From Streptomyces sulphureus DSM 40104 (lineage in GTDB: Bacteria; Actinomycetota; Actinomycetes; Streptomycetales; Streptomycetaceae), in NCBI RefSeq assembly GCF_000381025.1, contig NZ_KB905813.1, positions 850,716 to 914,715 on the forward strand: a stretch of DNA of 64,000 nt, in the 5' to 3' direction. The first letter of the stretch is position 1; each line of letters opens with the position of its first letter. Positions 24,661-33,643 of this stretch are shown here, one piece after another. The translations under genes and the position numbers were made by a program. Under the pieces are notes generated by a model. It saw only the letters and a list, made by a program, of their open reading frames with translations. It was not told where the DNA came from and searched no databases.

Positions 24661-26118
24661 TCAGTGTGCGGAGTGCCCGGCGTCCTGGGAAGCCCCCGGG
24701 CGGAGCGATGCGGTGTGCGGCCCGGCCAGCACGTTCGCCGCCTGCCAGGCCAGGCCGAGCGCGGGCAGCAGGCCGTTGCCGGCGAGGTAACCGGAGGCGC
24801 CGTGCCCGGAGATGCCGTGCGCGGCGCCGCCGGAGGCGAAGAGGCCGTCGATCGGCACGCCTTCGCGGTCGAGTACACGGGCTTCACCGTCGACGAGCAG
24901 GCCGCCCTGGGTGTGGAAGAGCGCCGGGATCACCTCGACCGCGGCGAGCGGTCCGCGCAGCGGCTCCTCGGCCGAGGTCCGGCCGAACCGGTCGGGCGCC
25001 GACGCATCGGTCGCCAGCGCCGTCTGCTCGGCGACGGCCCCCGTCAAGGCGTCGGCGGGGCAGCCGATCCGCGCCGCGAGCTGCGCCGCGTCGTCCGCCC
25101 AGACGAGGGCGCCGGCCGCCACGGTCTGCCGGAAGTCGGTGAACGGCAGGCACAGGTCGTGGATGCGGCGGTCGAGGACGATCCAACCCCGCGCACCGGG
25201 GCGGGCGGCGAGGGCCGCCGCGTACTCGGAGTATCCGCGCGTCTCGTCGCCGAACCGGACGCCTTCGGCATCGACCATGATCGCCCCGTGCATGATCGTG
25301 GCCCATCCGACGAGCGTGCGGGAGCGGCGGGCGAGCGCGGCGTGGCCCTGGTAGGCGTCGAGGTACGCGGCCCGGCCGCCCAGTTCGAGACCGAGGGCGA
25401 GGCCGTCGCCGCGGGAGAACTGCCCGCCCGCGTACTCGGCGGCGGCGATCTCCGGCAGCCGCGCGGCGACTTCCGCGCGGTCGGCACCGTACCCGTTGGT
25501 CGCCAGCAGCACGGCGCGGGTGACGACGGTCTCCCGGTGCCCGCCCGGGTCTTCGACAACGGCGTGCAGCAACCGGCCGCCGGGGCCCGCCGGCCCGCGC
25601 TCCACGTGGACCAGCCGGGCCGGCACCATCAGGTACGTCGAGTCCGCGGCGCGCACCCGGGCGTGCAGGTGGCGCAGGAGCGTGGAGCCGTGGCGTCCCT
25701 CGATGGTGTGCAGCCGGTCCGCGGAGTGGCCCGGGTAGTTGAAGTCCCGCACGAGGTGGAGGGGGACGCCTGCGTCGTCGGCGAGCCACTCGACGAGCGG
25801 CGCGCTGAGCCGGGCGAGCGCGGCGGCGAGGACGGGTTCGGCGGTGCCGCCGGTCTTGGCGGCGATGTCGGCGAGGAACCGTTCCGGCCCGTCCTCGATG
25901 CTGCACGCCCGCTGCCATCTGGTGCCCGCGCCGGGGATCATCGCCGTCGACATCGAGGTGTTGTTGCCGCGCAGGAAGTGTTCGTCGGGGTCGACGACGA
26001 GTACTTTCAGGCCGGCCTGGGCCGCGCGGAGCGCACCGGCCAGCCCGCCACCGGCCCCGGCGACGAGCAGGTCGACGTCGGGTTCCCGGACCGGGATTGA
26101 CGCGGTGCCGGGCGTCAT
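24661..26118 (-). CDS. FAD-dependent oxidoreductase (fumarate reductase/ketosteroid-dehydrogenase-like)
   Basis: A 485-residue flavoprotein. The FAD-binding Rossmann motif is VDLLVAGAGGGLAGALRAAQ at about residue 15, followed by the acidic strand end VLVVDPDE. The C-terminal flavin contact is GLFASGGAAHGISGHGASGYLAG. The capping domain between resembles FAD_binding_2 proteins, which reduce or dehydrogenate activated C-C bonds next to carbonyls. It overlaps the racemase-like gene by four bases. No signal peptide is seen, so it is cytoplasmic. In this pathway it could saturate or desaturate an unsaturated acid; the substrate is not determined. Confidence 0.82.
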   Translation of the reverse strand: MTPGTASIPVREPDVDLLVAGAGGGLAGALRAAQAGLKVLVVDPDEHFLRGNNTSMSTAMIPGAGTRWQRACSIEDGPERFLADIAAKTGGTAEPVLAAALARLSAPLVEWLADDAGVPLHLVRDFNYPGHSADRLHTIEGRHGSTLLRHLHARVRAADSTYLMVPARLVHVERGPAGPGGRLLHAVVEDPGGHRETVVTRAVLLATNGYGADRAEVAARLPEIAAAEYAGGQFSRGDGLALGLELGGRAAYLDAYQGHAALARRSRTLVGWATIMHGAIMVDAEGVRFGDETRGYSEYAAALAARPGARGWIVLDRRIHDLCLPFTDFRQTVAAGALVWADDAAQLAARIGCPADALTGAVAEQTALATDASAPDRFGRTSAEEPLRGPLAAVEVIPALFHTQGGLLVDGEARVLDREGVPIDGLFASGGAAHGISGHGASGYLAGNGLLPALGLAWQAANVLAGPHTASLRPGASQDAGHSAH

Positions 26119-26750
26119 ACGGCGTCTCCTGCCGCCAGGAGACGCAGCGCGAGCGCGGCGGGGTCGACGAGCGCGACGGCGTGCGCCGCACCGGTGTCCA
26201 CGGCGGAGCAGCCGTTGATCACGTGCCCCACGCCTCGCTCCGCGAAGCGGTCGAGCGTGCCGCGTACCGCGCCGTGCCAGGCGGCCGGGTCGCTGATCGC
26301 GGCGAAGTCCAGGTCGAGCACGGCCACCCCGGCGAACCAGGGGCCGAAGCCGTACTCCTCGACGCGCGCGGCGAGCGCCTCGCCGATCGCCTGGTTCCGG
26401 GTGACGGCGCCGAACTTCCGGCCTGTGGCGACGAGATGGGAGGCAGTGAGCCGCAGCATGCCCACGATCGGTACCGCTGCCTGGTCGGGGACGAGCGGCA
26501 CGGCCGGGTCGAGCACGCAGTCCGGCATGCGGAGGGCCGCCCCCGTCTCCGGTGCCTCCGCGAACGCCGCCGCGACGTGTGCCGTCGACGCCTCGACGTC
26601 TTCCTGGGCGGCCAGTTGGGCGGGTGCCGCTTCGGGCGCTGCGTCCAGGGCGAACTCGACGCCGGGCGGGGCCAGCCGCGCGTACCGCGCGCGGCGCCTG
26701 GCGAGTTCCTCGGCGTCGACGCGGATGGGGGTGAGGGAGTGGATTCTCAT
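26115..26750 (-). CDS. Asp/Glu/hydantoin racemase superfamily protein
   Basis: A 211-residue protein of the Asp/Glu racemase fold, which includes aspartate and hydantoin racemases, maleate isomerase and arylmalonate decarboxylase. Two candidate catalytic cysteines appear, in RMPDCVLDPAVPLVPD and VINGCSAVD, and the loop VPIVGMLRLTA matches the first-half substrate loop. The ATG at 26750 overlaps the upstream MmgE/PrpD gene by four bases. With a hydantoinase-like enzyme in the same operon, a hydantoin or amino-acid racemase is plausible; with the CoA transferase and CitE side of the divergon, a maleate-isomerase-like activity is an alternative. Confidence 0.78.
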   Translation of the reverse strand: MRIHSLTPIRVDAEELARRRARYARLAPPGVEFALDAAPEAAPAQLAAQEDVEASTAHVAAAFAEAPETGAALRMPDCVLDPAVPLVPDQAAVPIVGMLRLTASHLVATGRKFGAVTRNQAIGEALAARVEEYGFGPWFAGVAVLDLDFAAISDPAAWHGAVRGTLDRFAERGVGHVINGCSAVDTGAAHAVALVDPAALALRLLAAGDAV

Positions 26751-28168
26751 GCGGGTCCTCCCGGTGCTGTCGGGTGCGCGGATGCCAGGGCGCGGAGTGC
26801 GGGCCCCACGTCCGCGGCCTCGGGAAGCTGCTCCGCGAGACGGTGCAGGCGGTCCACGAGCGCCCGGTCGCCGAGGAGTTCGGCGAGTACCGGGGGCAGG
26901 GTGCGCGCGGTGAAGGGGTGGTGGTCGCTGTCCCCGAGCGGGTGGGGTGCGCTCGCCTCCAGCCTTCGGCCGTCGTCGAGGTGCACCGTCAGCCGGGCGG
27001 GGCGCTCGTGCGGCAGCCGGGCGGTCATCCGCGCGTCCTCCCGTACGGTGACCCGGCGGGCGAGGGCGAAGAGGGCGGGGTGCGTCGCCGCCGTGGCGTC
27101 GGCCGTTTCGGGTGTGATCCGGCCGTACAGCAGCGCGGCCGCCACCGCGTAGGGGACGGAGAACATCGCGCCGAGTCCGTTGTGCCACCTGGTGCGGTCG
27201 AGCGGTGCGGCCAACGCGTGTGTCTCCACGACGAGTCGGGAGATGTGGCCGCCGTCGCGCGCTTCGGGGTGTTCACGGCGGAGTGCGCACGCGAGGTCGG
27301 CGGCCGGGTGCGTGTACGCGCACGAGGCGTGCTGCTTGAAGTAGTTGTGCGTGATCTGCCAGTCGCCGCCCGGGGGATGGGCGAGGGTGTCGGGGTCGAA
27401 GGTGCCGAGGAGGGTGCCGAGCGACAGGGCCGCGGTGCCGGTGTTGGCCACGACGCCGGCGGCGGCGAGCCGGGCGGCCGCCAGTCCGGAGAGGGCCGCC
27501 GCACCCATCCACGCGTCGCGCACCCGGTGGCCGTCGAGCGCGGAGTCGAAGTGACCGGCGATCGGCAGTCCCGCCGCGGTGTCGATCGCGGCGGCGATCC
27601 GGTCGGCAGGGAGCCCCAGCAGCACCGCGCAGCCGGCCGCGGCCCCTGTGACGCCCCAACTACCGTGCGGGTGGGCGCCGGGCCGCAGCGCGGTCGCGCA
27701 ACCGAAGCGCGCCGCGACCTCGTACCCCGACAGCAGGGCCCGCGCGGTGAGTTCGCCCGTGCAGCGCCGTTCCGCGGCGAGCGCCAGGATCGCGGGGAAG
27801 GCGTGGGCGGCGGGGTGGCCGCGGGCGTACTTGCCGCCCTCGTCCAGCTCGCTGCAGACCAGCGCCGTCGCGTTGAGGTAGGCGGCGGTGTCCGTCCCGG
27901 TGAGCGTGTCCCCGCCGAACACCGGGGCGTCGCCCGGAGGTTGGGGCCAGGCGGCGCGGAGCCGCCGTTGGCCCTCGGTGCGGGAGCCGGCGAGGGCCAC
28001 GGCGAGGGTGTCGAGCAGGACGAGGGGGAGTCGTTCGCGCACCTCGCCGGGCGCCCGGTGCCAGGACAGCTCTGCGCACAACTCGCCGAGTTCGGCGGTG
28101 CGTTCGGCGGTCGCTGCTCGGAAGTCCGACGCGGGCGGGGGATGTTGATCGTCGTGGCCGGTGGTCAC
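26747..28168 (-). CDS. MmgE/PrpD family protein (paralogue A)
   Basis: A 473-residue MmgE/PrpD protein. Members are 2-methylcitrate dehydratase, cis-aconitate decarboxylase and iminodisuccinate epimerase. Typical stretches are LLDTLAVALAGSRTEGQ, GTDTAAYLNATALVCSELDEGGKYARGHPAAHAFPAIL, and the conserved KQHASCAYTHPAADLA. The GTG at 28168 is preferred over the GTG at 28177, because AGGAGG abuts the latter but is eight bases from the former. It is the first gene of the leftward half of the divergon and is only about 30% similar by eye to the second paralogue at 32134-33603, so the two probably act on different intermediates. Confidence 0.85.
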   Translation of the reverse strand: MTTGHDDQHPPPASDFRAATAERTAELGELCAELSWHRAPGEVRERLPLVLLDTLAVALAGSRTEGQRRLRAAWPQPPGDAPVFGGDTLTGTDTAAYLNATALVCSELDEGGKYARGHPAAHAFPAILALAAERRCTGELTARALLSGYEVAARFGCATALRPGAHPHGSWGVTGAAAGCAVLLGLPADRIAAAIDTAAGLPIAGHFDSALDGHRVRDAWMGAAALSGLAAARLAAAGVVANTGTAALSLGTLLGTFDPDTLAHPPGGDWQITHNYFKQHASCAYTHPAADLACALRREHPEARDGGHISRLVVETHALAAPLDRTRWHNGLGAMFSVPYAVAAALLYGRITPETADATAATHPALFALARRVTVREDARMTARLPHERPARLTVHLDDGRRLEASAPHPLGDSDHHPFTARTLPPVLAELLGDRALVDRLHRLAEQLPEAADVGPALRALASAHPTAPGGPA

Positions 28169-28185
28169 CGTGCCCACCTCCTGTT

Positions 28186-28202
28186 GTTCCAGTGAGCGGA
28201 AC
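28186..28202. promoter_or_regulatory. IclR-type operator 1 (GTTCC-N7-GGAAC)
   Basis: GTTCC and GGAAC form a perfect dyad around AGTGAGC, just upstream of the ribosome site of the leftward MmgE/PrpD gene. A near copy lies at 28329-28345 with 14 of 17 positions identical. This arrangement in the only divergent space beside an iclR gene marks both as candidate binding sites. Confidence 0.65.
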
Positions 28203-28328
28203 GTTCGGATTCATCGATCCTTGCAGTGCCACTTCCGAGGCGTCAATACCTTGCTCAGGGGCATGAACAGAGCTGAATTCGCCCGGCCTGCGCTCTTGAC
28301 CAGTCCCGAGTGCCGGTGCTTTGGTGGC

Positions 28329-28345
28329 GTTCCATTGAGCGGTAC
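28329..28345. promoter_or_regulatory. IclR-type operator 2
   Basis: GTTCCATTGAGCGGTAC repeats operator 1 with the same orientation and spacing, 55 bases before the iclR start codon. One arm is imperfect (GGTAC for GGAAC). Between the two sites lies the divergent promoter region. Confidence 0.6.
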
Positions 28346-28399
28346 GCCTTCGGCCTACCGAGGACAAGCCAACGACCCCAGGCAGGCGAGAATGGGCCC

Positions 28400-29218
28400 A
28401 TGACGACTCAGCCCGGAACCGAGACCGCAGGCCGCGTGATCGACGTCCTGCTCCTCTTCACCGACGGCCCCGACCACCTCGGGGTCTCCCGCATCGCCCG
28501 CGACCTCGGCCTCAGCAAGGCCGTCGTGCACCGCATCCTGCAAACCCTCGTCGCCCGCGGCATGGTCGCCTACGACCAGCAGAGCCGGCTCTACCGGCTG
28601 GGACCCACCGCCACCGCGGTGGGCGCCAGGGCACTTCGCGGCTCCGACCTGCGCGCCGTCGCCGCCGAACCCCTCCAGCGGCTCCACGCGCAGACCGAGG
28701 AGACCGTCACCCTCACCGCCCTCGTCCCCGGCGGCCGCGCCTACATCGACCAGATCGTCAGCACCCACGAGGTGAAGATGACCGTCGAGCTGGGCAGGCG
28801 GTTCCCGCTCCATGCGGGCAGCTCGGGCAAGTGCGTGCTGGCGTACCTGCCGGAGGACCGACGCGAGGAGGCACTCGCCGACGACCTGCCGGCGCTCACC
28901 GGCAGCACCCACACCGACCGCGCGGCCCTGCGCCGCGAGCTGACGACGATCAGGGACCTCGGCTACGCCACCTCCCAGGGCGAACGCCAGGCCGACGCAG
29001 GCTCGTTGGCCGCCCCGCTCTTCGGCCTCGACGGCGACGTGCGCGGCTCGGTCTCCGTCTGCGGTCCCCGCTCCCGCTTCACCCCCGACTTCATCGACGC
29101 CTGCGCCCCCCACGTCCTCCAGGCCGCACAGGACATCTCCACCGCGCTCGGCTGGACCGGCCCCGACAGGACGCCGAGCCCGGCCCCCGCCCACGCGACG
29201 ACGGAAGGACCCCCATGA
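28400..29218 (+). CDS. IclR-family transcriptional regulator
   Basis: A 272-residue IclR regulator. The N-terminal winged helix has GVSRIARDLGLSKAVVHRILQTLVARG (about residues 26-52), and the C-terminal effector domain has RAYIDQIVSTHEVKMTVELGRRFPLHAGSSGKCVLAYLP. IclR proteins usually sense small organic acids or aromatics. It is transcribed with the CoA transferase gene (four-base overlap) and is divergent from the MmgE/PrpD-racemase-FAD-amidohydrolase operon, so it probably controls both halves through the two operators upstream. The ATG at 28400 is the closest to the conserved N-terminus. Confidence 0.9.
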   Translation: MTTQPGTETAGRVIDVLLLFTDGPDHLGVSRIARDLGLSKAVVHRILQTLVARGMVAYDQQSRLYRLGPTATAVGARALRGSDLRAVAAEPLQRLHAQTEETVTLTALVPGGRAYIDQIVSTHEVKMTVELGRRFPLHAGSSGKCVLAYLPEDRREEALADDLPALTGSTHTDRAALRRELTTIRDLGYATSQGERQADAGSLAAPLFGLDGDVRGSVSVCGPRSRFTPDFIDACAPHVLQAAQDISTALGWTGPDRTPSPAPAHATTEGPP

Positions 29219-30429
29219 CGGACCCCACCCCGCCCCGACCGGCCGACTCCACGGCCCTCCAAGGCATCAAGGTCCTCGACATCGCCACCCTCTTCGCCGG
29301 CCCCCTCGCCGCCACCCTGCTCGCCGACTACGGCGCCGACGTCACCAAGCTCGAACACCCCAAGGGCGACCCGGTCCGCAGCCACGGAGCGAGCAAGGAC
29401 GGCGTCGGCCTCTGGTGGAAGATGCTCTCCCGCAACAAGAAGGCGATCACGCTCTACCTCGGCAGCCCGGAAGGACAGGACGTCTTCCGCCGCATGGTCG
29501 CCGACGCGGACGTCGTCATCGAGAACTTCCGCCCCGGCACCCTGGAGCGCTGGGGGCTCGGCTACGAGGAGCTCTCCGCGATCAACCCCGGCCTCGTGCT
29601 CGCCCGGGTCACCGGATTCGGGCAGCACGGCCCCTACGCGAGCCGCCCCGGCTTCGGCACCCTCGCCGAAGCGATGAGCGGATTCGCAGCGATCACAGGC
29701 GAACCCGACGGGCCGCCGACCCTGCCGCCCTTCGGCCTCGCCGACGGCGTCTCCGCACTCACCACCGCATTCGGCATCATGACCGCGCTCCGCGCCAGGG
29801 AACGGACGGGCCGCGGGCAGGTACTCGACCTCGCCATCATCGAACCCCTGCTCACCGTGCTGGGCCCGCAAGCCATCACCTACGACCAACTCGGCGAGCT
29901 CCAGCAGCGCACCGGCAACAGATCCGCCAACAACGCGCCCCGCAACACCTACCGCACCAAGGACGGCCGCTGGGTCGCCGTCTCCACCAGCGCCCAGTCC
30001 GTCGCCGAACGCGTCATGCGCCTCGTGGGACACCCCGAGTACATCGACGAGCCGTGGTTCGCCTCCGGCGCCGAACGCGCCCGCCACGCCGACGAGTTGG
30101 ACGCCGCAGTCGGTGCCTGGATCGCCCGGCGCAGCCGGGCCGAGGTCACCGCCGCGTTCGAGGAGGCACAGGCCGCCGTCGCACCCGTCTACGACGTCAG
30201 CGACATCTTCGAGGACCCCCAGTTCCGCGCGCTCGGCACCCTCACCACCGTCGACGACGAGGAACTGGGCCCCGTCACCTTCCAGAACGTGCCGTTCCGC
30301 CTCAGCGACACCCCCGGAGAGGTCCGCTGGCCAGGCCCCCGCAAGGGCCGCGACACGGCCGAGGTGCTCGGCGCCTACGGCATCGACGCCGACGAACTCG
30401 CCCGACTCGCCCAGCGAGGCGTCGTATGA
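29215..30429 (+). CDS. CaiB/BaiF family CoA transferase
   Basis: A 404-residue class III CoA transferase, which moves CoA between carboxylic acids by way of an aspartyl-CoA intermediate. The conserved N-terminus GIKVLDIATLFAGPLAATLLADYGADVTKLE, the stretch MLSRNKKAITLYL, NFRPGTLERWGLGYEEL and the loop GEPDGPPTLPPFGLADGVSAL are all present. It overlaps the iclR stop and the CitE-like gene start, so these are cotranscribed. Activation of a dicarboxylic or hydroxy-acid to its CoA thioester, followed by cleavage by the next gene product, is the simplest reading. Confidence 0.92.
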   Translation: MTDPTPPRPADSTALQGIKVLDIATLFAGPLAATLLADYGADVTKLEHPKGDPVRSHGASKDGVGLWWKMLSRNKKAITLYLGSPEGQDVFRRMVADADVVIENFRPGTLERWGLGYEELSAINPGLVLARVTGFGQHGPYASRPGFGTLAEAMSGFAAITGEPDGPPTLPPFGLADGVSALTTAFGIMTALRARERTGRGQVLDLAIIEPLLTVLGPQAITYDQLGELQQRTGNRSANNAPRNTYRTKDGRWVAVSTSAQSVAERVMRLVGHPEYIDEPWFASGAERARHADELDAAVGAWIARRSRAEVTAAFEEAQAAVAPVYDVSDIFEDPQFRALGTLTTVDDEELGPVTFQNVPFRLSDTPGEVRWPGPRKGRDTAEVLGAYGIDADELARLAQRGVV

Positions 30430-31256
30430 GCACCCCGTCGGCCCGCTCCTGGCTCTACGTTCCCGCCGTCCGGCCCGACCTCCTCCACAAGGCGATGGAA
30501 GGCGCAGCCGACGCCGTCGTCCTCGACCTGGAGGACGCCGTACCGCACCAGCGCAAACAGGAAGCCCGCGCCAACACCGTCGCAGCCGTGCGCCAACCCT
30601 GGCCCAAGCCGCTGTGGGTACGCATCAACCCGCCCCATCTGCCCGCAGGCGAAGAGGACGTCGCCGCACTCGCAGGCACCCCGGTCCAAGGCGTCCGCGT
30701 ACCCAAGAGCGAGAACCCCACCGAACTCCGCCGCCTCGCACACCGACTCGACGTGCCGCTCCACCTCCTCCTGGAGACCGCGCTCGGCGTCGAGCGGGCC
30801 TACGAACTCGCCACCGCAGCACCGCAGGTGCGCCTCCTCTCCCTCGGCGAGGCCGACCTCGCCGCCGACCTGAGAGTCACCGACGACGCAGACGACGGCG
30901 GCACCCTCGACTGGGCACGCGGCCGCCTCGTCCACGCAGCACGCGCCGCCCGGCTGCCGGGCCCGGTACAGAGCGTCTGGACCGCCGTACACGACATCGA
31001 CGGGCTCACCACGAGCACCCGCCGCGCCCACAACCGCGGGTTCTACGGGCGTTCCGTCGTCCACCCGCGTCAAATCCCGCCCGTCCACCGGGTCTTCACA
31101 CCCAGCGACGAAGAGATCGACGAAGCCCGACGCCTCGTCGCCTCCCTCCAACGCGCCAGCGACCAGGGCAGCGGCGCCTGGCTCGACGCGCACGGACGGC
31201 TCGTCGACCCCGCCGTCGTCGCCCGCGCCCACTGGCTCCTCGAACACGTCGCCTGA
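30426..31256 (+). CDS. HpcH/HpaI aldolase / CitE-type acyl-CoA lyase
   Basis: A 276-residue CitE-like lyase. It begins with RSWLYVPAVRPDLLHKAMEGAADAVVLDLEDAVP, the family N-terminus, and carries magnesium ligands in LLLETALGV and SLGEADLAADL. Relatives cleave citramalyl-, malyl- or beta-methylmalyl-CoA to acetyl- or propionyl-CoA plus pyruvate or glyoxylate. The ATGA overlap with the CoA transferase supports a two-step activation-cleavage reaction, as in itaconate or mesaconate degradation. It is the only C-C bond-breaking enzyme in the cluster. The exact CoA ester is not known. Confidence 0.88.
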   Translation: MSTPSARSWLYVPAVRPDLLHKAMEGAADAVVLDLEDAVPHQRKQEARANTVAAVRQPWPKPLWVRINPPHLPAGEEDVAALAGTPVQGVRVPKSENPTELRRLAHRLDVPLHLLLETALGVERAYELATAAPQVRLLSLGEADLAADLRVTDDADDGGTLDWARGRLVHAARAARLPGPVQSVWTAVHDIDGLTTSTRRAHNRGFYGRSVVHPRQIPPVHRVFTPSDEEIDEARRLVASLQRASDQGSGAWLDAHGRLVDPAVVARAHWLLEHVA

Positions 31257-31306
31257 CCCGCGCGCCCGCGACCGCACCACAGCAACCCCCGACAGGCAGG
31301 CCCCAC

Positions 31307-32134
31307 ATGACCTCAGCCCCGCACGCCCGCAACCCCCTGCTCGACGCTCTCCCCGCCGAACCCCGCCTCGTCGAACTCGGCCAACCGCTCTTCACCGGCA
31401 TGCCGTGCTCGCCGAACCACCCCGGCTTCCGCATGGTCCTCGCACGACGCCACGGCGACATGGTCCGCCCCGACGGCGGCTCCGCCGCCAACGAGACCAT
31501 CGTCACCGGCGGCCACGTCGGCACCCACATCGACGCCCTCTCCCACGTCAGCCACGAAGGCAAGCTCCACGGCGGCATCGACGCGGCCCAGGCCCAGACC
31601 GGCGGCGCCTTCTCCCGGCACGGCGCGGAGGAGACCCCCGCCATGGTCACCCGCGGCGTCCTCCTCGACGTCGCCGCCGCACACGGCACCGACACACTGC
31701 CCGGCGGCTACGGCATCACCGCCGACGACCTCGACGCCGCCGCGCGCCACGGAGGCGAGGAACCCCGCGCCGGAGACGTCGCGCTCGTCCGCACCGGCTG
31801 GGCACGCACCTTCGACGACCCGACGACCTACCTCGGCAAGGAGACCGGCGTACCCGGCATCACCGAGGAAGCGGGGGAGTGGCTCGTTGCGCGCGGGGTG
31901 CGGGCCGTCGGCTCGGACACCACCGCGTGCGAGCAGATCCTGCCGGGCGCCGGACACAGTGTGCTGCCCGTACACCGGCTGCTCCTCGTCGACCACGGCG
32001 TCTACATCATGGAGCACCTGGCGCTCGAGGACCTCGCCGCCACCGGGCAGCACGCCTTCGTCTTCGTCGTCGCGCCGCTGCGGATCGTCGGCGGCACCGG
32101 TTCCCCCGTCCGGCCCGTCGCGGTGGTCGCCTGA
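31307..32134 (+). CDS. Cyclase-family (kynurenine-formamidase-like) metal hydrolase
   Basis: A 275-residue protein of the PF04199 cyclase family, whose members include kynurenine formamidase and isatin hydrolase. The zinc-binding signature is GGHVGTHIDALSHVSHEGK (about residue 70-88), and a second histidine/glutamate pair is expected in the C-terminal half around YIMEHLALEDL. It probably hydrolyses an amide or lactone. It precedes the second MmgE/PrpD gene with a TGATG overlap. Within this pathway it could open a ring made or released by the other enzymes. Confidence 0.85.
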   Translation: MTSAPHARNPLLDALPAEPRLVELGQPLFTGMPCSPNHPGFRMVLARRHGDMVRPDGGSAANETIVTGGHVGTHIDALSHVSHEGKLHGGIDAAQAQTGGAFSRHGAEETPAMVTRGVLLDVAAAHGTDTLPGGYGITADDLDAAARHGGEEPRAGDVALVRTGWARTFDDPTTYLGKETGVPGITEEAGEWLVARGVRAVGSDTTACEQILPGAGHSVLPVHRLLLVDHGVYIMEHLALEDLAATGQHAFVFVVAPLRIVGGTGSPVRPVAVVA

Positions 32135-33603
32135 TGACCGGCCGCACACCCCACGACGACCCCACACCCGCCCGACTCCTCGCCCGGTTCGCCGCCCGCA
32201 CCAGGGACGACGGACTCCCCGCCGAGCTGCGTGAGAAAACCTCGGGGCACCTCCTCGACCTCCTCGGCAACAGCCTCGCGGCCCTGTCCCACCAACCCGC
32301 CGCAGCCGTGGCCGAGTTGGCACACGAGTGGGGCGGCGCCCCGGTCGCCACCGTCATCGGCTCGCCCACCCGCCTGCCCGCCCCCTCCGCCGCCCTCGTC
32401 AACGGAACCCTCGCGCACAGCCTCGACTTCGACGACACCCACCTGCCGTCCGTCCTCCACCCCTCCGCCTCCGTCCTCCCCGCGGCCCTCGCCACCGCCG
32501 AGGCCGCCGAAGCCCCGGGGGCCGCGCTCCTCGCCGCCGCAGCCTGCGGAATCGAGACGACCTGCCGCCTCGGCATGGCCCAGTACGACGAAGCCCTCGG
32601 CAACTCGGTCTTCTTCGACCGCGGTCTCCACGCCACCGCCATCTGCGGAACCATCGGCGCGGCCGTCGCCTCGGCGATGCTGCGGGGACTCGACGACGAC
32701 GGCATCTGCGCCGCGATCGGCATCGCGGCCAGCATGGGCTCCGGCATCATCGAGGCCAACCGCACCGGCGGCACCGTCAAGCGCGTCCACTGCGGCTGGG
32801 CCGCCCACGCCGGCGTCGTCGCCGCGGACATGGCACGCGTCGGCCTCACGGGACCGCCCACCGTCCTCGAAGGCCGCTTCGGCTTCTTCCGCGCCTTCTG
32901 CGGCGACCGCTTCGACACCGCCGCCGTCACCGCCGCCCTCACCGCGGACCTCGGCCAACGCTGGGAAACGCAACGCCTGTTCCTCAAGCCCTACCCCTGC
33001 AACCACTTCACCCACGCCGGCGTCGACGCCGCCATGCGACTCCGCCGACGCGGCATCCACCCCGACCGCATCCGCGCACTCACCCTCGGCGCACCCGCCC
33101 CCGTACTCCGCACCATCGCGGAACCCGCCGCCGAGAAAGCACGTCCCCGCTCCGGCTACCACGCCGCCTTCAGCGGCCCCTACACCGTCGCCGCCGGACT
33201 CCTCGCGCCCCCCGGCGGCGCACCCGACAGCGGACTCGGCGTCTTCCACGCCGACTTCACCGACACCGCCGCCGCGGACCCCGCCCGCCTCGCACTCGCG
33301 GCCCGCGTCACCTGCGTCGCCGACGAGGAGTGCACCGCCGCCTTCCCGCACCAGTTCCCCGCCGTTCTCACCGCCGAACTCGACGACGGCACCACCGCGA
33401 CAGAACGCGTCATGGTCAACCGCGGAAGCCCCCAGGACCCCCTGGAGGCACACGAACTCACCACCAAGTTCCTCGCCAACGCCCAGCACGCCGTCGCCCC
33501 CGAGGCGGCACGCGCGCTCACCGACGAGGTCTGGCAGATCGACGGCTCCCCGGACACCACGGGCCTCACCCGCGCGCTGTCCGCGGTGGCTCACGGCACC
33601 TGA
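32134..33603 (+). CDS. MmgE/PrpD family protein (paralogue B)
   Basis: A 489-residue MmgE/PrpD protein with LDLLGNSLAALSHQPAAAV, SLDFDDTHLPSVLHPSASVLPAAL, GTVKRVHCGWAAHAGVVAA and KPYPCNHFTHAGVDAAM, the last being the conserved region near the active site. It is complete. Family reactions are dehydration, decarboxylation or epimerisation of tricarboxylic or amino-dicarboxylic acids. Two paralogues in one regulon suggest two chemically similar steps or two stereoisomers. It is followed by the uptake porter after 40 bases. Confidence 0.87.
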   Translation: MTGRTPHDDPTPARLLARFAARTRDDGLPAELREKTSGHLLDLLGNSLAALSHQPAAAVAELAHEWGGAPVATVIGSPTRLPAPSAALVNGTLAHSLDFDDTHLPSVLHPSASVLPAALATAEAAEAPGAALLAAAACGIETTCRLGMAQYDEALGNSVFFDRGLHATAICGTIGAAVASAMLRGLDDDGICAAIGIAASMGSGIIEANRTGGTVKRVHCGWAAHAGVVAADMARVGLTGPPTVLEGRFGFFRAFCGDRFDTAAVTAALTADLGQRWETQRLFLKPYPCNHFTHAGVDAAMRLRRRGIHPDRIRALTLGAPAPVLRTIAEPAAEKARPRSGYHAAFSGPYTVAAGLLAPPGGAPDSGLGVFHADFTDTAAADPARLALAARVTCVADEECTAAFPHQFPAVLTAELDDGTTATERVMVNRGSPQDPLEAHELTTKFLANAQHAVAPEAARALTDEVWQIDGSPDTTGLTRALSAVAHGT

Positions 33604-33643
33604 CGTGCCACCGCACCCCAACCGCTCTGTGCGAGGTGAACCA

